Positions 27,913 to 37,416 of a stretch of DNA of 64,000 nt are shown in pieces (the stretch's first letter is position 1; each line of letters opens with the position of its first letter). The stretch comes from Alkalimarinus alittae (GTDB taxonomy: Bacteria > Pseudomonadota > Gammaproteobacteria > Pseudomonadales > Oleiphilaceae), in the NCBI RefSeq assembly GCF_026016465.1, contig NZ_CP100390.1, positions 2,332,001 to 2,396,000 of the forward strand. Direction: 5' to 3'. Below the pieces are notes generated by a model. That model did no database searches, was not told the origin of the DNA, and saw only the letters and a program-made list of their open reading frames with translations. The position numbers and the translations under genes were made by a program.

Positions 27913-29718
27913 CTATTGAAACGTTGTTGCACCTTCTTCTGCCGATATCACCCTAGATCTCATGCCGTTAAATAGATTCCGTCCTGCTCCAAGTTGATCT
28001 GTTGAGGCCTGTTGATCCCCTACGTTTGGTGCTCTTGATGCAAGATCAGCAGAGACGGTTAATGTGCCCGACGTAGCGTCTATTTCGATAATATCACCGT
28101 CTTCCACACGTGAAATAAACCCTCCAGCAATGCTTTCAGGCGTCATATGAATAACAGATAGTACTTTACCTGACGCACCAGACAAGCGACCATCAGTAAC
28201 TAATGCCACATTATAGCCTCGGTCTTGTAACACTCCGAGTGGTGGCATTAATTTATGGAGCTCCGGCATACCATTGGCTCTGGGGCCTTGATTTTTGACC
28301 ACAATAACGCAGTGTTTATCTAAGCGACCTTTTTCAAATGCCTGTTTAACGGCTTCTTGAGAGCTGAACACGACAGCAGGTGCCGTAATCGCGTGGTGTG
28401 CTGCAGGTACGGCAGAGAGCTTTACAATAGCGCGACCAAGATCACCTTGAATTAAACAAATACCACCGCTTTTTGCAAATGGATCACCCCCCTGCCTGAT
28501 AATTGTTTTATCTTGGGTATGGGTGATTTCAGACCACGTCAATGCACTACCAGTACACTGCGGCATAGTCGTATACGCCTCTAAGCCCTGTCCGGTAATG
28601 GTCGATACATCATTATGTAATAACCCGAGGGCTAGTAACTCTTTAATTACAAACGGTACGCCGCCTGCGAGATTAAATTGATTAATATCAGCGTCACCAT
28701 TGGGGTAAACACGCGCGAGTAATGGCACCTCTTTAGATAATGAAGCAAAGTCATCCCAGTCAATAATAAAGCCTGCCGCTCTTGCAATAGCGACTAAGTG
28801 AATCGTATGATTTGTCGAACCACCTGTTGCGATTAAACCAACCATTGCATTTACGATCGATTTCTCATCGATCATGTTACCCAGAGGAGTGTATTCATCT
28901 TCTAGCGCTGTGATTTCACAGATTCGCTCAGCAGCCCTTTCTGTCAAAGCATTACGTAGGTCGCTGCCGGGTGGTATAAATGAAGACCCCGGCAGATGAA
29001 GCCCCAAAAACTCCATCAACATTTGATTACTATTAGCAGTACCATAAAAAGTACAAGTACCCGGCGAATGGTAAGACTTAACTTCCGCCTCTAGTAACGC
29101 ATCTGAGTCTATCAACCCTTCGGCATATTGCTGTCTGATATGGGCTTTTTCTTTATTCGGGATACCTGTAGGCATTGGTCCAGCGGGGACAAAAATAGCG
29201 GGTAAATGCCCAAATTCTAAAGCGGCAATTAACAAACCAGGTACAATTTTATCGCAAATCCCAAGGTATAATCCGCCATCAAATACATTATGGCTTAACG
29301 CTACAGCCGTCGACATTGCGATAACATCACGGCTAAAGAGAGACAACTCCATACCCGGTTGGCCTTGCGTAATGCCATCGCACATCGCAGGGACTCCTGC
29401 AGCAAACTGGGCAACATGGCCTTTTTTAGCAATACTCTTTTTGATTAAATCAGGAAAGTTACCGTAGGGTTGATGAGCGGACAGCAAATCGTTATACGCT
29501 GAAACAATTGCAATATTGGCATGCTGCGTTCGCTGTTTAAGAATCAACTTATCGCTATCAGAGGCCGACGCGACATCGTGAGCAAGATTAGTACAGCTCA
29601 CTTGGCTTCTAGCAGGCCCTGCTATATACGCTTGTTCTATTTTTTTTAGGTAACAGGTTCGTGTTGAAACGCTACGCTCGGCGATTCGTTCGGTAATCTC
29701 TATTATGTGATTATTCAT
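27913..29718 (-). CDS. edd: 6-phosphogluconate dehydratase
   Basis: 601 residues from ATG 29718, chosen because AAAGGGG precedes it and the family starts near [12 protein letters not shown]. An upstream in-frame start at 29763 would overlap the pgl gene end. IlvD/Edd family with [26 protein letters not shown] and the Cys residues used for a 4Fe-4S cluster. It dehydrates 6-phosphogluconate to KDPG. It lies 13 bp after pgl and is part of one transcription unit. Confidence 0.97.
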   Translation of the reverse strand: MNNHIIEITERIAERSVSTRTCYLKKIEQAYIAGPARSQVSCTNLAHDVASASDSDKLILKQRTQHANIAIVSAYNDLLSAHQPYGNFPDLIKKSIAKKGHVAQFAAGVPAMCDGITQGQPGMELSLFSRDVIAMSTAVALSHNVFDGGLYLGICDKIVPGLLIAALEFGHLPAIFVPAGPMPTGIPNKEKAHIRQQYAEGLIDSDALLEAEVKSYHSPGTCTFYGTANSNQMLMEFLGLHLPGSSFIPPGSDLRNALTERAAERICEITALEDEYTPLGNMIDEKSIVNAMVGLIATGGSTNHTIHLVAIARAAGFIIDWDDFASLSKEVPLLARVYPNGDADINQFNLAGGVPFVIKELLALGLLHNDVSTITGQGLEAYTTMPQCTGSALTWSEITHTQDKTIIRQGGDPFAKSGGICLIQGDLGRAIVKLSAVPAAHHAITAPAVVFSSQEAVKQAFEKGRLDKHCVIVVKNQGPRANGMPELHKLMPPLGVLQDRGYNVALVTDGRLSGASGKVLSVIHMTPESIAGGFISRVEDGDIIEIDATSGTLTVSADLASRAPNVGDQQASTDQLGAGRNLFNGMRSRVISAEEGATTFQ

Positions 29719-29731
29719 GACCGTTACCCCT

Positions 29732-30442
29732 TTAGCTCTCTGATGGAGACCAAAAAACCTCAACCGGAACCTCTGTCTGATTTAAAACGGCTGCAATCGG
29801 AAGCGTTGAGGTGTGATTTATTTGATCATTTAAACAAGCGCGCCGATATACACTCAACTTATCATCCCCCGTGATTAATAAATAGATCTTCTTAGCGGTT
29901 AATAGCATTGATAGGGTCAATGAGATTCTTTGTTTCGGTTCAACAGGTGCAAAAGTGTCGATGCAACGTGTTAAGTCACCTTTATCAAGCCCTTTAACGA
30001 GCGATTCTGTGTGTGGAAAAAGTGATGCAAAATGACCATCTGACCCCATACCTAGTAGGACAAAATCAACTGACGGTAATTGATCTTTAAGCATTTTACT
30101 TAACACCAACGCCCCTTCTTTTGCAGTCGTATGTCTTGTTTTAAGTGATAAAAATGAGGCAGAGACTGCATTATGTTTAAGTAAATGGCGCCTTACCATA
30201 CCCTCATTACTATCAGGGTGGTTAGTATCTACCCATCGTTCGTCTGTTAGAGTGACGCTAATTTTTGGCCAGTCAAGTGCTACCGTTGATAGCTGTTCGT
30301 ATAATGCCTTAGGTGTATTTCCGCCACTCACCGCAATACTGGCCTTATGAGTGGCCACCAGTTGCTGAGACAAGTCCTCACTAATGGCGTTAGATAACGC
30401 AGCGGTAAGTAACCGGTTATGTTCATAGAATCTTTCTATCAC
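29732..30442 (-). CDS. pgl: 6-phosphogluconolactonase
   Basis: 236 residues of the DevB/SOL type ([39 protein letters not shown]). It hydrolyses 6-phosphogluconolactone to 6-phosphogluconate. The GTG start at 30442 overlaps the zwf stop (GTGA), indicating translational coupling. Confidence 0.96.
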   Translation of the reverse strand: MIERFYEHNRLLTAALSNAISEDLSQQLVATHKASIAVSGGNTPKALYEQLSTVALDWPKISVTLTDERWVDTNHPDSNEGMVRRHLLKHNAVSASFLSLKTRHTTAKEGALVLSKMLKDQLPSVDFVLLGMGSDGHFASLFPHTESLVKGLDKGDLTRCIDTFAPVEPKQRISLTLSMLLTAKKIYLLITGDDKLSVYRRACLNDQINHTSTLPIAAVLNQTEVPVEVFWSPSES

Positions 30443-31929
30443 TCGTCAGCCTCCTGCTCAGAAGGGCTAAACGTCTCATCCCATAAGCGGCCATCTTTAG
30501 CGAGCATCAGTGTTGAAGCGGCTGGCCCCCAACTTCCTGAAATATAGGGTTCTGGGCCTTGTTCAGACTCATTCCAATGCTTAAGTATTGGGTCTAGCCA
30601 TTCCCAAGCTGCTATTAGTTCATCTTGCCTAACAAATAACGTTTGATTATTACTTATCACATCACCGAGTAATCGCTCATACGCATCGGGAACACGTTTA
30701 CGGTGCAAATAGTCAGGGCTTAAACTGAGCTCTGTTGAGCGTACGTTAACGCCCGGCCCAGTTTTCTTTTCACATAATATTAGCCGTATACCTTCATCCG
30801 GTTGGAGTCTAAATACCAGTTTATTCGCCATCGTTTTCTTATGTTGTAAATCAAATATTGAATGTGGCACCTCTTTAAAATTAACGACAATTTCACACGC
30901 GCGATGAGCAAGTCGCTTACCTGTACGTAAATAAAACGGCACACCTGCCCAACGCCAATTATCGATTTCAACCTTCATGGCGACATAGGTTTCAGTTTCA
31001 CTCGCGGGGTCAACACCCGCTTCATTAACATAGCCTTTAACCGCAGAACCGTTAGAAACACCGGTTTTATATTGTCCACGAACGACTTTTTTGTGAACGT
31101 CTAAATCATTTAAAGTTCGTAGCGCCCTTAACACCTTAACCTTTTCATCACGTACTGCGTCTGCGGTAAATCTTGAGGGTGGCTCCATAGCCACGATACA
31201 CAGCAGTTGAAGCAAGTGATTTTGCCCCATATCTCTTAACGCACCCACTTGATCATAAAACTCGGCGCGTTCTTCAACCCCTAGGGTTTCAGAGATGGTA
31301 ATTTGAATATTGTCGATATATTTTTGACTCCACTGAGACTCAAAAATAGTATTGGCGAACCGAAGAACTAATAAGTTCTGTACTGTTTCTTTACCTAAGT
31401 AATGGTCAATTCTAAATATCTGCTGCTCTTTAAAATGCTGGCTAACTAATTCATTTATGTCTTTAGCGGAGGTTAAGTCAGATCCGATGGGCTTTTCAAG
31501 CACGATACGACTGTTTTCAGTGTTAAGCTGTGCGTTGGCTAAGCCTGTACAAATCTTGCCATATAGAACTGAAGGGGTCGCAAGATAAAAGATAGTCGAG
31601 GTGTCAGGCATTTGGTTAACAAACGTTTTAAGTTCACCGTAATTTTCAGGCGCGGTCGCATCAAACGAAAAGCTAACAATATGTGTTGCAAAAGTATCCC
31701 ATTTAGCCTTCATACTTTCATCGTTAGTATTATGATTTAACATAATAGGTATGCGTAAGTTTTCAATAAAATCAACATGCTCACGTCTATAGAGTGCCAC
31801 TAACCGCCACTCAGAAGGCAAACGACCATCAAGGTGTAATGAAAACAACGCAGGAAAAAGCTTACGAGTAGAAAGGTCACCGCTTGCCCCAAATAAAACA
31901 AGGTCAAAAGGTTCATTCAAAGGAATCAT
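30439..31929 (-). CDS. zwf: Glucose-6-phosphate 1-dehydrogenase
   Basis: 496 residues. The dinucleotide-binding GASGDLSTRKLFPAL is at the N-terminus and the active-site block RIDHYLGKETVQNL near 180. It oxidises glucose-6-phosphate with NADP+ or NAD+ to the lactone. It is the first gene of zwf-pgl-edd-eda, the full Entner-Doudoroff route. The upstream gap (31930-32110) shows no clear HexR-type operator, and no hexR gene is in the window. Confidence 0.97.
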   Translation of the reverse strand: MIPLNEPFDLVLFGASGDLSTRKLFPALFSLHLDGRLPSEWRLVALYRREHVDFIENLRIPIMLNHNTNDESMKAKWDTFATHIVSFSFDATAPENYGELKTFVNQMPDTSTIFYLATPSVLYGKICTGLANAQLNTENSRIVLEKPIGSDLTSAKDINELVSQHFKEQQIFRIDHYLGKETVQNLLVLRFANTIFESQWSQKYIDNIQITISETLGVEERAEFYDQVGALRDMGQNHLLQLLCIVAMEPPSRFTADAVRDEKVKVLRALRTLNDLDVHKKVVRGQYKTGVSNGSAVKGYVNEAGVDPASETETYVAMKVEIDNWRWAGVPFYLRTGKRLAHRACEIVVNFKEVPHSIFDLQHKKTMANKLVFRLQPDEGIRLILCEKKTGPGVNVRSTELSLSPDYLHRKRVPDAYERLLGDVISNNQTLFVRQDELIAAWEWLDPILKHWNESEQGPEPYISGSWGPAASTLMLAKDGRLWDETFSPSEQEADE

Positions 31930-32110
31930 ATATCACTACACCCCTTATTCAACATTAAGCCCGGCCACCTGATAAGTGTACAAGCATCCGCATGCACAAA
32001 GCCTCAAAACTAGACGCGACAGTTAGAAATACCGTTATAGATGATTACGACCATTATGCTATACCATCCCTAATATGACTCACTATGGTCAATATAGCGT
32101 AGCAAAGCAA

Positions 32111-33823
32111 TTAATTAAGCGCGATCAACTGAGCAATAATTATAGCCATTAAAATAATACTGATACTCTGCCAAAACACGATGGGGTTTCGCTCTATCAA
32201 AGGCACTCGGTTTTTAGATAAAAATCGTTTATTCGGGTGCCGAAGGTCGTAAACAAACTCAGATAGTTCAGAGTAGCGTTTTAAAGGGTTAACCTGCAGT
32301 GCATTGCGAAGTGCATCATCAACCCATAAGGGAAGTTCAGAGTTATCATCAATTAAGCTTTTATAGTTTAGCCTTCTTTGAGCGTTTACACTTTTAGCCT
32401 GTGCAATCTTCGTACTATAAGGAAATCGCCCCGATAACATTTGATAAGTAATCACAGCTAACGCATAAATATCAGAACGAGGTGTCCCGAGTTGACCTAA
32501 AAAATACTCTGGGGCTGAATAACGCATAGTTCCACGCATGTCTTCTTCGCTTTTAGGGTCTGTAACACCTGAAATATAAGTAGAGCCAAAATCAATTATT
32601 TTTACCGTATGCGTATGGTCGATCATAATATTATTTGGGCGAAGATCTTGATGAATCATCTCTTGCCGATGAAAGGCCTGTAAACCTTTTGCCACCTGTT
32701 CAATAATAGTTCTAACTTCTTCTAGGCTTGGCTTAGGGTTATCAATCATCCATTGATTAAGTGAAATCCCTTCAATATATTCAGAGACTAAATATAAATA
32801 ATTTCGTTTACGGTTTGAGCTAATGGCTTTTGCTACATGGGGGTTGTTAACACGCTTGGCTATCCACTCCTCCAACATAAAGCGTTCGAGGTATTGTGCG
32901 TTATTACGAAGCTCGGTTGAGGGTGTTTTTATCACGACGGTTTGATTTGTTTCTAAGTCCTTCGCCAATACAACGTGACTACGACTGCTAATATATATCT
33001 CTCGAATAATCTCATAACCATCAAATTCCATTCTAGGCACAAGTGTTGGCGGTAGTGGCAGCATCGTCAATTGCTGTACTTCATCGAGTTGGTAGTCAGC
33101 AACTTGGTCTACTCGCAGAAGCTGTATACTTAAATTATCATCGCTGCCACTCGCTAGCGCTTGCTGAACTACACTCAACGCTGCCAAATCAAGCGTCTCA
33201 GTATCGGCAATAGCATCCGATATTTGTTGGCCATTTATAAATTCATATACGCCATCCGTCGCTAGAATAAACGTATCGCCCTTTTCTAATAACACGCTTT
33301 TATAATCAATCTCTAAGGCTTGATCAATGCCAAGTGCTCGGGTTAAATAACTAACCTCATCAGATACAACACGCCTATGATCGTCTGTAAGCTGCTCAAG
33401 TTGCCCGCCACACAAACGGTAGATACGGGTATCACCTGAGTGGAATATATGTGCAGTATTTGACTTCAACACCAAAGCACTAAACGTGCATATATAACCG
33501 GTGTCACGCTCAAAACGATAAGGGCTATTTCGTGTCTGAGCATATAGCCAAGCGTTAATTGATTTAACAACTTTTTGAACAGATGTTTTCACTGACCATG
33601 AATCCGAGGTGCAGTAATAGTCTTCTAAAAAACCAGAGACGGCTGCTTGACTCGCCTCTTGGCTCACCTTACTTGAACTAATGCCGTCAGCCATGGCTAA
33701 AGCGATGCCCTTGCTACTCAATAGAGGCTCAGCAGGTACAACACTCCCCATATAATCTTGGTTAATCGCTTTAACGCCCTTATCGGTCGCATTACCAACA
33801 CTAACAGCCAGCGCTTGAGCCAC
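32111..33823 (-). CDS. PP2C phosphatase / Ser-Thr kinase fusion with C-terminal membrane anchor
   Basis: 570 residues. Residues about 1-235 form a PP2C phosphatase with metal-binding motifs (MADGISSSKVS, ILATDGVYEF, SDDNLSIQLL). Residues about 265-530 are a eukaryotic-type kinase with HQDLRPNNIMI (catalytic loop, Asp-Leu-Arg), DFGS and the ATP Lys in VVIKTPS. A single membrane segment (about 548-567) ends the protein, so both domains face the cytoplasm. Such fusions often lie near nitrate/nitrite or related transporters. Here the channel gene is 87 bp upstream and the cyanase gene is before it. The target is unknown. Confidence 0.92.
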   Translation of the reverse strand: MAQALAVSVGNATDKGVKAINQDYMGSVVPAEPLLSSKGIALAMADGISSSKVSQEASQAAVSGFLEDYYCTSDSWSVKTSVQKVVKSINAWLYAQTRNSPYRFERDTGYICTFSALVLKSNTAHIFHSGDTRIYRLCGGQLEQLTDDHRRVVSDEVSYLTRALGIDQALEIDYKSVLLEKGDTFILATDGVYEFINGQQISDAIADTETLDLAALSVVQQALASGSDDNLSIQLLRVDQVADYQLDEVQQLTMLPLPPTLVPRMEFDGYEIIREIYISSRSHVVLAKDLETNQTVVIKTPSTELRNNAQYLERFMLEEWIAKRVNNPHVAKAISSNRKRNYLYLVSEYIEGISLNQWMIDNPKPSLEEVRTIIEQVAKGLQAFHRQEMIHQDLRPNNIMIDHTHTVKIIDFGSTYISGVTDPKSEEDMRGTMRYSAPEYFLGQLGTPRSDIYALAVITYQMLSGRFPYSTKIAQAKSVNAQRRLNYKSLIDDNSELPLWVDDALRNALQVNPLKRYSELSEFVYDLRHPNKRFLSKNRVPLIERNPIVFWQSISIILMAIIIAQLIALN

Positions 33824-33857
33824 AGTCTAACTCCTTAAACGTCAACGTATAAAAGCA

Positions 33858-33885
33858 AAAAGCTCCGTAACGATGATTACGGAGC
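33858..33885 (-). terminator. Rho-independent terminator-like hairpin after the FNT gene
   Basis: Inverted 9-mers GCTCCGTAA (33862-33870) and TTACGGAGC (33877-33885) enclose six bases. On the minus strand the stem is followed by TTTTTGCTTTT. It lies just after the channel gene and before the phosphatase/kinase gene, so it would limit or attenuate read-through into the kinase gene. Confidence 0.75.
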
Positions 33886-33910
33886 CCTATAATCTAAGGT
33901 TCAAAATTAA

Positions 33911-34723
33911 TTAAACCAATTGACGCTCAGGAGATGTTTTAACATGGGTATAGTATAACGGTAGCCCTACCAGTAAGAAGCCACCCACTAGATTACCTAA
34001 TGCCGTTGGAAGTTCATTCCATAATAAGTAATCCATTACGGTAAAGTCTCCCCCCATAATCATTGAGAAAGGGAATAAAAACATGTTAACGATTGAGTGT
34101 TCAAACCCCATGAAAAAGAACAGCATTACAGGCATCCACATTGCTGCCATTTTAGCGCCAGCAGATGTTGAAATCATCGCACCGACAACCCCCATTGAAA
34201 CCATCCAGTTACACAGCATTCCACGTACAAAGATGGTCAACCAGCCTGAAAAGCCATGTGATTGATAACCCAAAGTTCGAGACTCACCTATCGCACTCAC
34301 TTTGGCAGCAATCGCACCCCCGTCAATCGAATAACCGTAGGTCAATATAAACGACATAAAAAAGGCCGTGGTCAGTGCGCCTGCGAAATTACCCAGAAAC
34401 ACCAAGCCCCAATTACGCATTACACCCGAAAACGTAACACCAGGTCGTTTATCAAGAAGTGCTAATGGTACTAAGGTAAACACACCGGTGAGCAAATCAA
34501 ACTTCATTAAATAAAGCATGATAAAACCAACAGGGAAAAGAATAGCGCCAATAAGCGGGCTACCTGTCTTAATCGCAACGGTTATTGCAAATATCGCAGC
34601 AAGCCCCAGTATGGCGCCAGCCATAAAGGCACGTATAAGTGTATCTTTGGTTGACATGTAGACCTTAGATTCGCCAGCATCAACCATTTTGGTGACAAAC
34701 TCGCTAGGTTCTATATAAGCCAT
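33911..34723 (-). CDS. Formate/nitrite transporter family channel (FocA/NirC)
   Basis: 270 residues with six membrane helices and a family-typical layout (AGAILGLAAIFAITVAIKTG, FLGNFAGALTTAFFMSF, GMLCNWMVSMGVVGAMIST, GFEHSIVNMFLFPFSM). FNT channels are pentamers passing formate, nitrite or hydrosulfide. The His of GFEHSIVNMF matches the central pore His. Which anion it carries is unclear. It lies between cyanase and the phosphatase/kinase fusion, so an anion linked to cyanate metabolism (nitrite, cyanate or bicarbonate-like) is possible. Confidence 0.9.
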   Translation of the reverse strand: MAYIEPSEFVTKMVDAGESKVYMSTKDTLIRAFMAGAILGLAAIFAITVAIKTGSPLIGAILFPVGFIMLYLMKFDLLTGVFTLVPLALLDKRPGVTFSGVMRNWGLVFLGNFAGALTTAFFMSFILTYGYSIDGGAIAAKVSAIGESRTLGYQSHGFSGWLTIFVRGMLCNWMVSMGVVGAMISTSAGAKMAAMWMPVMLFFFMGFEHSIVNMFLFPFSMIMGGDFTVMDYLLWNELPTALGNLVGGFLLVGLPLYYTHVKTSPERQLV

Positions 34724-34903
34724 AAATGCTCTCTCTAGATTAATATTGAATAATAGTTAAATATGTATAAGCATTATAAATGCCAACTTTCAAAACCTTG
34801 TTTTTATTATATTTTTTTAAAATTAAAGACTTATCATTATCAAATAAGTATTATTACGGTGCATTCCATTGAGTACAGATCCGATAAATTGCACCACTTT
34901 AGA

Positions 34904-35344
34904 TCACCACGATTTATAAGGTAGAAATTTACCATTGAGCGTTAGGATTACTCGATCTCCTTTAGGGTTTTCTTCTTTATCTACATCCATCGTAAAGTCT
35001 ATTGCGCTCATAATTCCATCACCGAACTTTTCTTGAATTACTTCTTTTAAAGTCTCACCATAAACGCCAACGACTTCATATAGCCGATAAATAAGAGGGT
35101 CTTGAGGAATGGATTTATCCCACTCTTTTGTAGGGTAAGCCATTAAAACGGCTTTAGCCTCTGAGGGTAAGCCAATAAACTCAATCAGCTTACTTGCCAC
35201 ATCTTCTGAGCAGCTATTCATTCCTAGACAAGCAGACGTTGTCCAAACAGGTGACATGCCAATATATTCAGCTATGGCTTCCCAAGTAAGATCTTTCTCT
35301 TTTTTCAATAAGATAATTGCTTCAGTCACATCTAACTTATTCAT
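34904..35344 (-). CDS. cynS: Cyanate hydratase (cyanase)
   Basis: 146 residues from ATG 35344, chosen because GGAG is 8 bp upstream and MNKLDVTEAIILLKKEK matches the family start. It has an N-terminal HTH-like domain and a C-terminal catalytic domain with Arg and Glu in YRLYEVVG and Ser in GIMSAIDF. It forms a decamer and converts cyanate plus bicarbonate to ammonia and CO2. No carbonic anhydrase (cynT) or cynX is adjacent; the usual partners are replaced by an FNT channel and a kinase/phosphatase. It is 180 bp upstream of the channel gene. Confidence 0.97.
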   Translation of the reverse strand: MNKLDVTEAIILLKKEKDLTWEAIAEYIGMSPVWTTSACLGMNSCSEDVASKLIEFIGLPSEAKAVLMAYPTKEWDKSIPQDPLIYRLYEVVGVYGETLKEVIQEKFGDGIMSAIDFTMDVDKEENPKGDRVILTLNGKFLPYKSW

Positions 35345-35406
35345 ACAGATCACTCCAACACGTTTAACATTAGTTTCGCTAATCAGGTAATTGCGATAAC
35401 CATGCC

Positions 35407-35437
35407 AAAAGCCGTATATTGATAAATACACGGCTTT
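35407..35437 (-). terminator. Terminator-like hairpin between the oxidase gene and cynS
   Basis: AAAGCCGTGTATT and AATATACGGCTTT form a 12-bp stem with a G:T pair and a four-base loop, followed on the minus strand by TTTTGGC. It lies after the alpha-hydroxy-acid oxidase stop at 35520 and upstream of cynS, separating the iron block from the cyanase block. Confidence 0.65.
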
Positions 35438-35519
35438 ATCCGTTATTTGTAAGGTATTGAAACAATGATTATTTATGTGAAGACGCGCGTGGAAGCACTA
35501 AAGAAATGCATTAACGGTT

Positions 35520-36656
35520 TTAGTGGTTAGGATTGGTGCAGTCACAGTTTATTCGCTGTAAATATTGCGGTGTTATTTTCTCAAGAGTGTCGGTACCGGC
35601 AAGTGCCATCGTAACTTCAAGCTCCTCTCTAAGAATACGTAACATACTCGCCACACCTAGCGCTCCAGCTACCGATAATGCATATAGTTGAGGCCGCCCT
35701 ATCAACACCGCGTTTGCACCTAAGGCTAACGCTTTGAATATATCGGTTCCTCGCTCTATACCGCCATCTAATAGTAAAGGATAGCGTTTGCCGAGCGACT
35801 GACGGATAGCAGGTAACACATCAAGGCCAGAAGGGACACAGTCCAGCGCTCTACCACCATGATTAGAGATAATCAGGCCGGCTACTCCTTTATTTTTTGC
35901 AATTTTTGCATCTTCTGGATGCAAGATACCTTTTAAAATAATGGGCAGCGATGTTACGCTGAGCAGCCAATCTATATCATTCCATGTGGGGGCTTCACTC
36001 ATCATACCTTGTAGGACGACGCTTTCATGCGACTCTAATATTTTTCGGGGTAACGGAGGTCTATCTATTAAATTTATAGCAGTAATACCTGCTGGTAGTT
36101 CAAAACCTGCTCTCTGAGCTCTATTTCGAATACCGTGTAATGGCGCATCTATCGTTACCACTAATTTCGTATAACCTGCTCTTTCTGCCCTTTTTACAAG
36201 GCTTAAGGTAAATTCACGATTTTCTTGAAAGTACAATTGAAACCAATGACGCTGCGAGCTGGCGTGTGCTATTTTTTCTATTTCAGTAGTCGACAGTGTA
36301 CTGACCACCATTTTTGTTTCAAGACAGTCTGCCGCTTCAAGCGTTGCTAATTCGCCTGATGGATGAACCATTTTCTGAAATGCAACAGGTGCCAATAAAA
36401 TTGGGTGCCGTAACGTTTCACCTAATATATTGGTTTGTGTGCCCCCCTGAGTGACATCACGTAACACTCTTGGCAGAATATTCCATTCATCAAAAGCAGA
36501 CCGGTTTCGTTTTAATGACATCTCATCGGCACCTCCACCTACGATATATTCGAAGATTGAAGGTGGAATATGCGCCTTAGCCACTCGCGTAAAATCAGCA
36601 ACGCTAACCAAGTCAGATGGTAGCGCACTTAGGGCTGGTTTAATGTGGTTATTCAT
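35520..36656 (-). CDS. FMN-dependent alpha-hydroxy-acid oxidase/dehydrogenase (LldD-like)
   Basis: 378 residues of the FMN alpha-hydroxy-acid family (GO/LldD/mandelate dehydrogenase). Family blocks are LAPVAFQKMVHPSGE, WFQLYF and LKGILHPEDAKIAKNKG. The catalytic His is in SNHGGRALD, and LLDGGIERGTDIFKALALGA binds FMN. Substrate could be L-lactate, glycolate or another 2-hydroxy acid. It lies 18 bp downstream of the PiuC-type gene and probably shares its transcript, an unusual pairing with iron uptake. Confidence 0.9.
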   Translation of the reverse strand: MNNHIKPALSALPSDLVSVADFTRVAKAHIPPSIFEYIVGGGADEMSLKRNRSAFDEWNILPRVLRDVTQGGTQTNILGETLRHPILLAPVAFQKMVHPSGELATLEAADCLETKMVVSTLSTTEIEKIAHASSQRHWFQLYFQENREFTLSLVKRAERAGYTKLVVTIDAPLHGIRNRAQRAGFELPAGITAINLIDRPPLPRKILESHESVVLQGMMSEAPTWNDIDWLLSVTSLPIILKGILHPEDAKIAKNKGVAGLIISNHGGRALDCVPSGLDVLPAIRQSLGKRYPLLLDGGIERGTDIFKALALGANAVLIGRPQLYALSVAGALGVASMLRILREELEVTMALAGTDTLEKITPQYLQRINCDCTNPNH

Positions 36657-36674
36657 CGACTGCCTCTACAAATA

Positions 36675-37358
36675 TTACGTATCTGACCACTGTCGAATCA
36701 GATTTTGATAAACCCCTGTTAACCGCAACACATCTGCATGATCTTGACTGTGCTGAGTCATTAATGATTGAACGCTTTGATCTAAGTTAAACAACAGTTC
36801 ACGCTGCTCATGATTACGTACCATGCTTTGTATCCAAAAAAAACTTGCTAGACGACTGCCTGAAATTACCGGTTTAACGGTATGGCGTTGTGTCGATGGA
36901 TAAATAATCATATCGCCAGCGTTTAATTTAATCTCACGTGCATCATGTTGGCCTTCTATACGAAGCTCCCCGCCCTCATACTCATTTGGTTCATTTAAAA
37001 AGAGTGTGGCTGATAAATCAGTGCGCACTCGCACGGTTGTGCCTGGCACCACTCGCATTGCATTATCTACGTGCAAACCATAGTTATTACCGGTTTGATA
37101 ACGATTAAACATGGGTGGATATATTTTTAAAGGGAGCGTAGCTGATATAAACATCGGATGCTTAGATAAGCCTCTCAACACTTGATCACCTAGATATTCA
37201 TTGAGTTCACTGGTTTGAGGTAATTGTTGATTATACTTAACCGATGAGGCTTGCTGGCCGGCAGTTAATAAGCCGTCTTGCCAGTCTGCTTCAGCCAACA
37301 ACGATCTAATATGCACTAACTGCTCTTGATTAAGGATATTTTCTATCGAGATTATCAT
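36675..37358 (-). CDS. PiuC/YbiX-type Fe(II)/2-oxoglutarate-dependent dioxygenase
   Basis: 227 residues, the usual size. It is of the PKHD-type hydroxylase family, with iron ligands His and Asp in YGLHVDNAM and His in STQRHTVKPV, and an Arg a few residues later for 2-oxoglutarate. In E. coli and Pseudomonas, the homologue follows a catecholate-siderophore receptor gene, as here (58 bp after the receptor). Its substrate is not established; a role in ferric-siderophore handling is assumed. Confidence 0.94.
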   Translation of the reverse strand: MIISIENILNQEQLVHIRSLLAEADWQDGLLTAGQQASSVKYNQQLPQTSELNEYLGDQVLRGLSKHPMFISATLPLKIYPPMFNRYQTGNNYGLHVDNAMRVVPGTTVRVRTDLSATLFLNEPNEYEGGELRIEGQHDAREIKLNAGDMIIYPSTQRHTVKPVISGSRLASFFWIQSMVRNHEQRELLFNLDQSVQSLMTQHSQDHADVLRLTGVYQNLIRQWSDT

Positions 37359-37385
37359 AACGATTGACTCAGAAGTAAACGGTGT

Positions 37386-37410
37386 TTGAGAGAGGCAAAG
37401 CCTCTCTCAA
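37386..37410 (-). terminator. Strong hairpin after the receptor gene
   Basis: A perfect 11-bp stem (TTGAGAGAGGC / GCCTCTCTCAA) with a three-base AAA loop lies 7 bp after the receptor stop and 28 bp before the PiuC-type gene. It has no T run, so it may attenuate read-through or protect the receptor mRNA end rather than end transcription fully. Confidence 0.5.
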
Positions 37411-37416
37411 GTTAGC

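Noticed and set aside
31930-32110. A HexR operator before zwf
   Set aside because: I looked for the TGTA-ATTACA-type palindrome and saw no convincing match.
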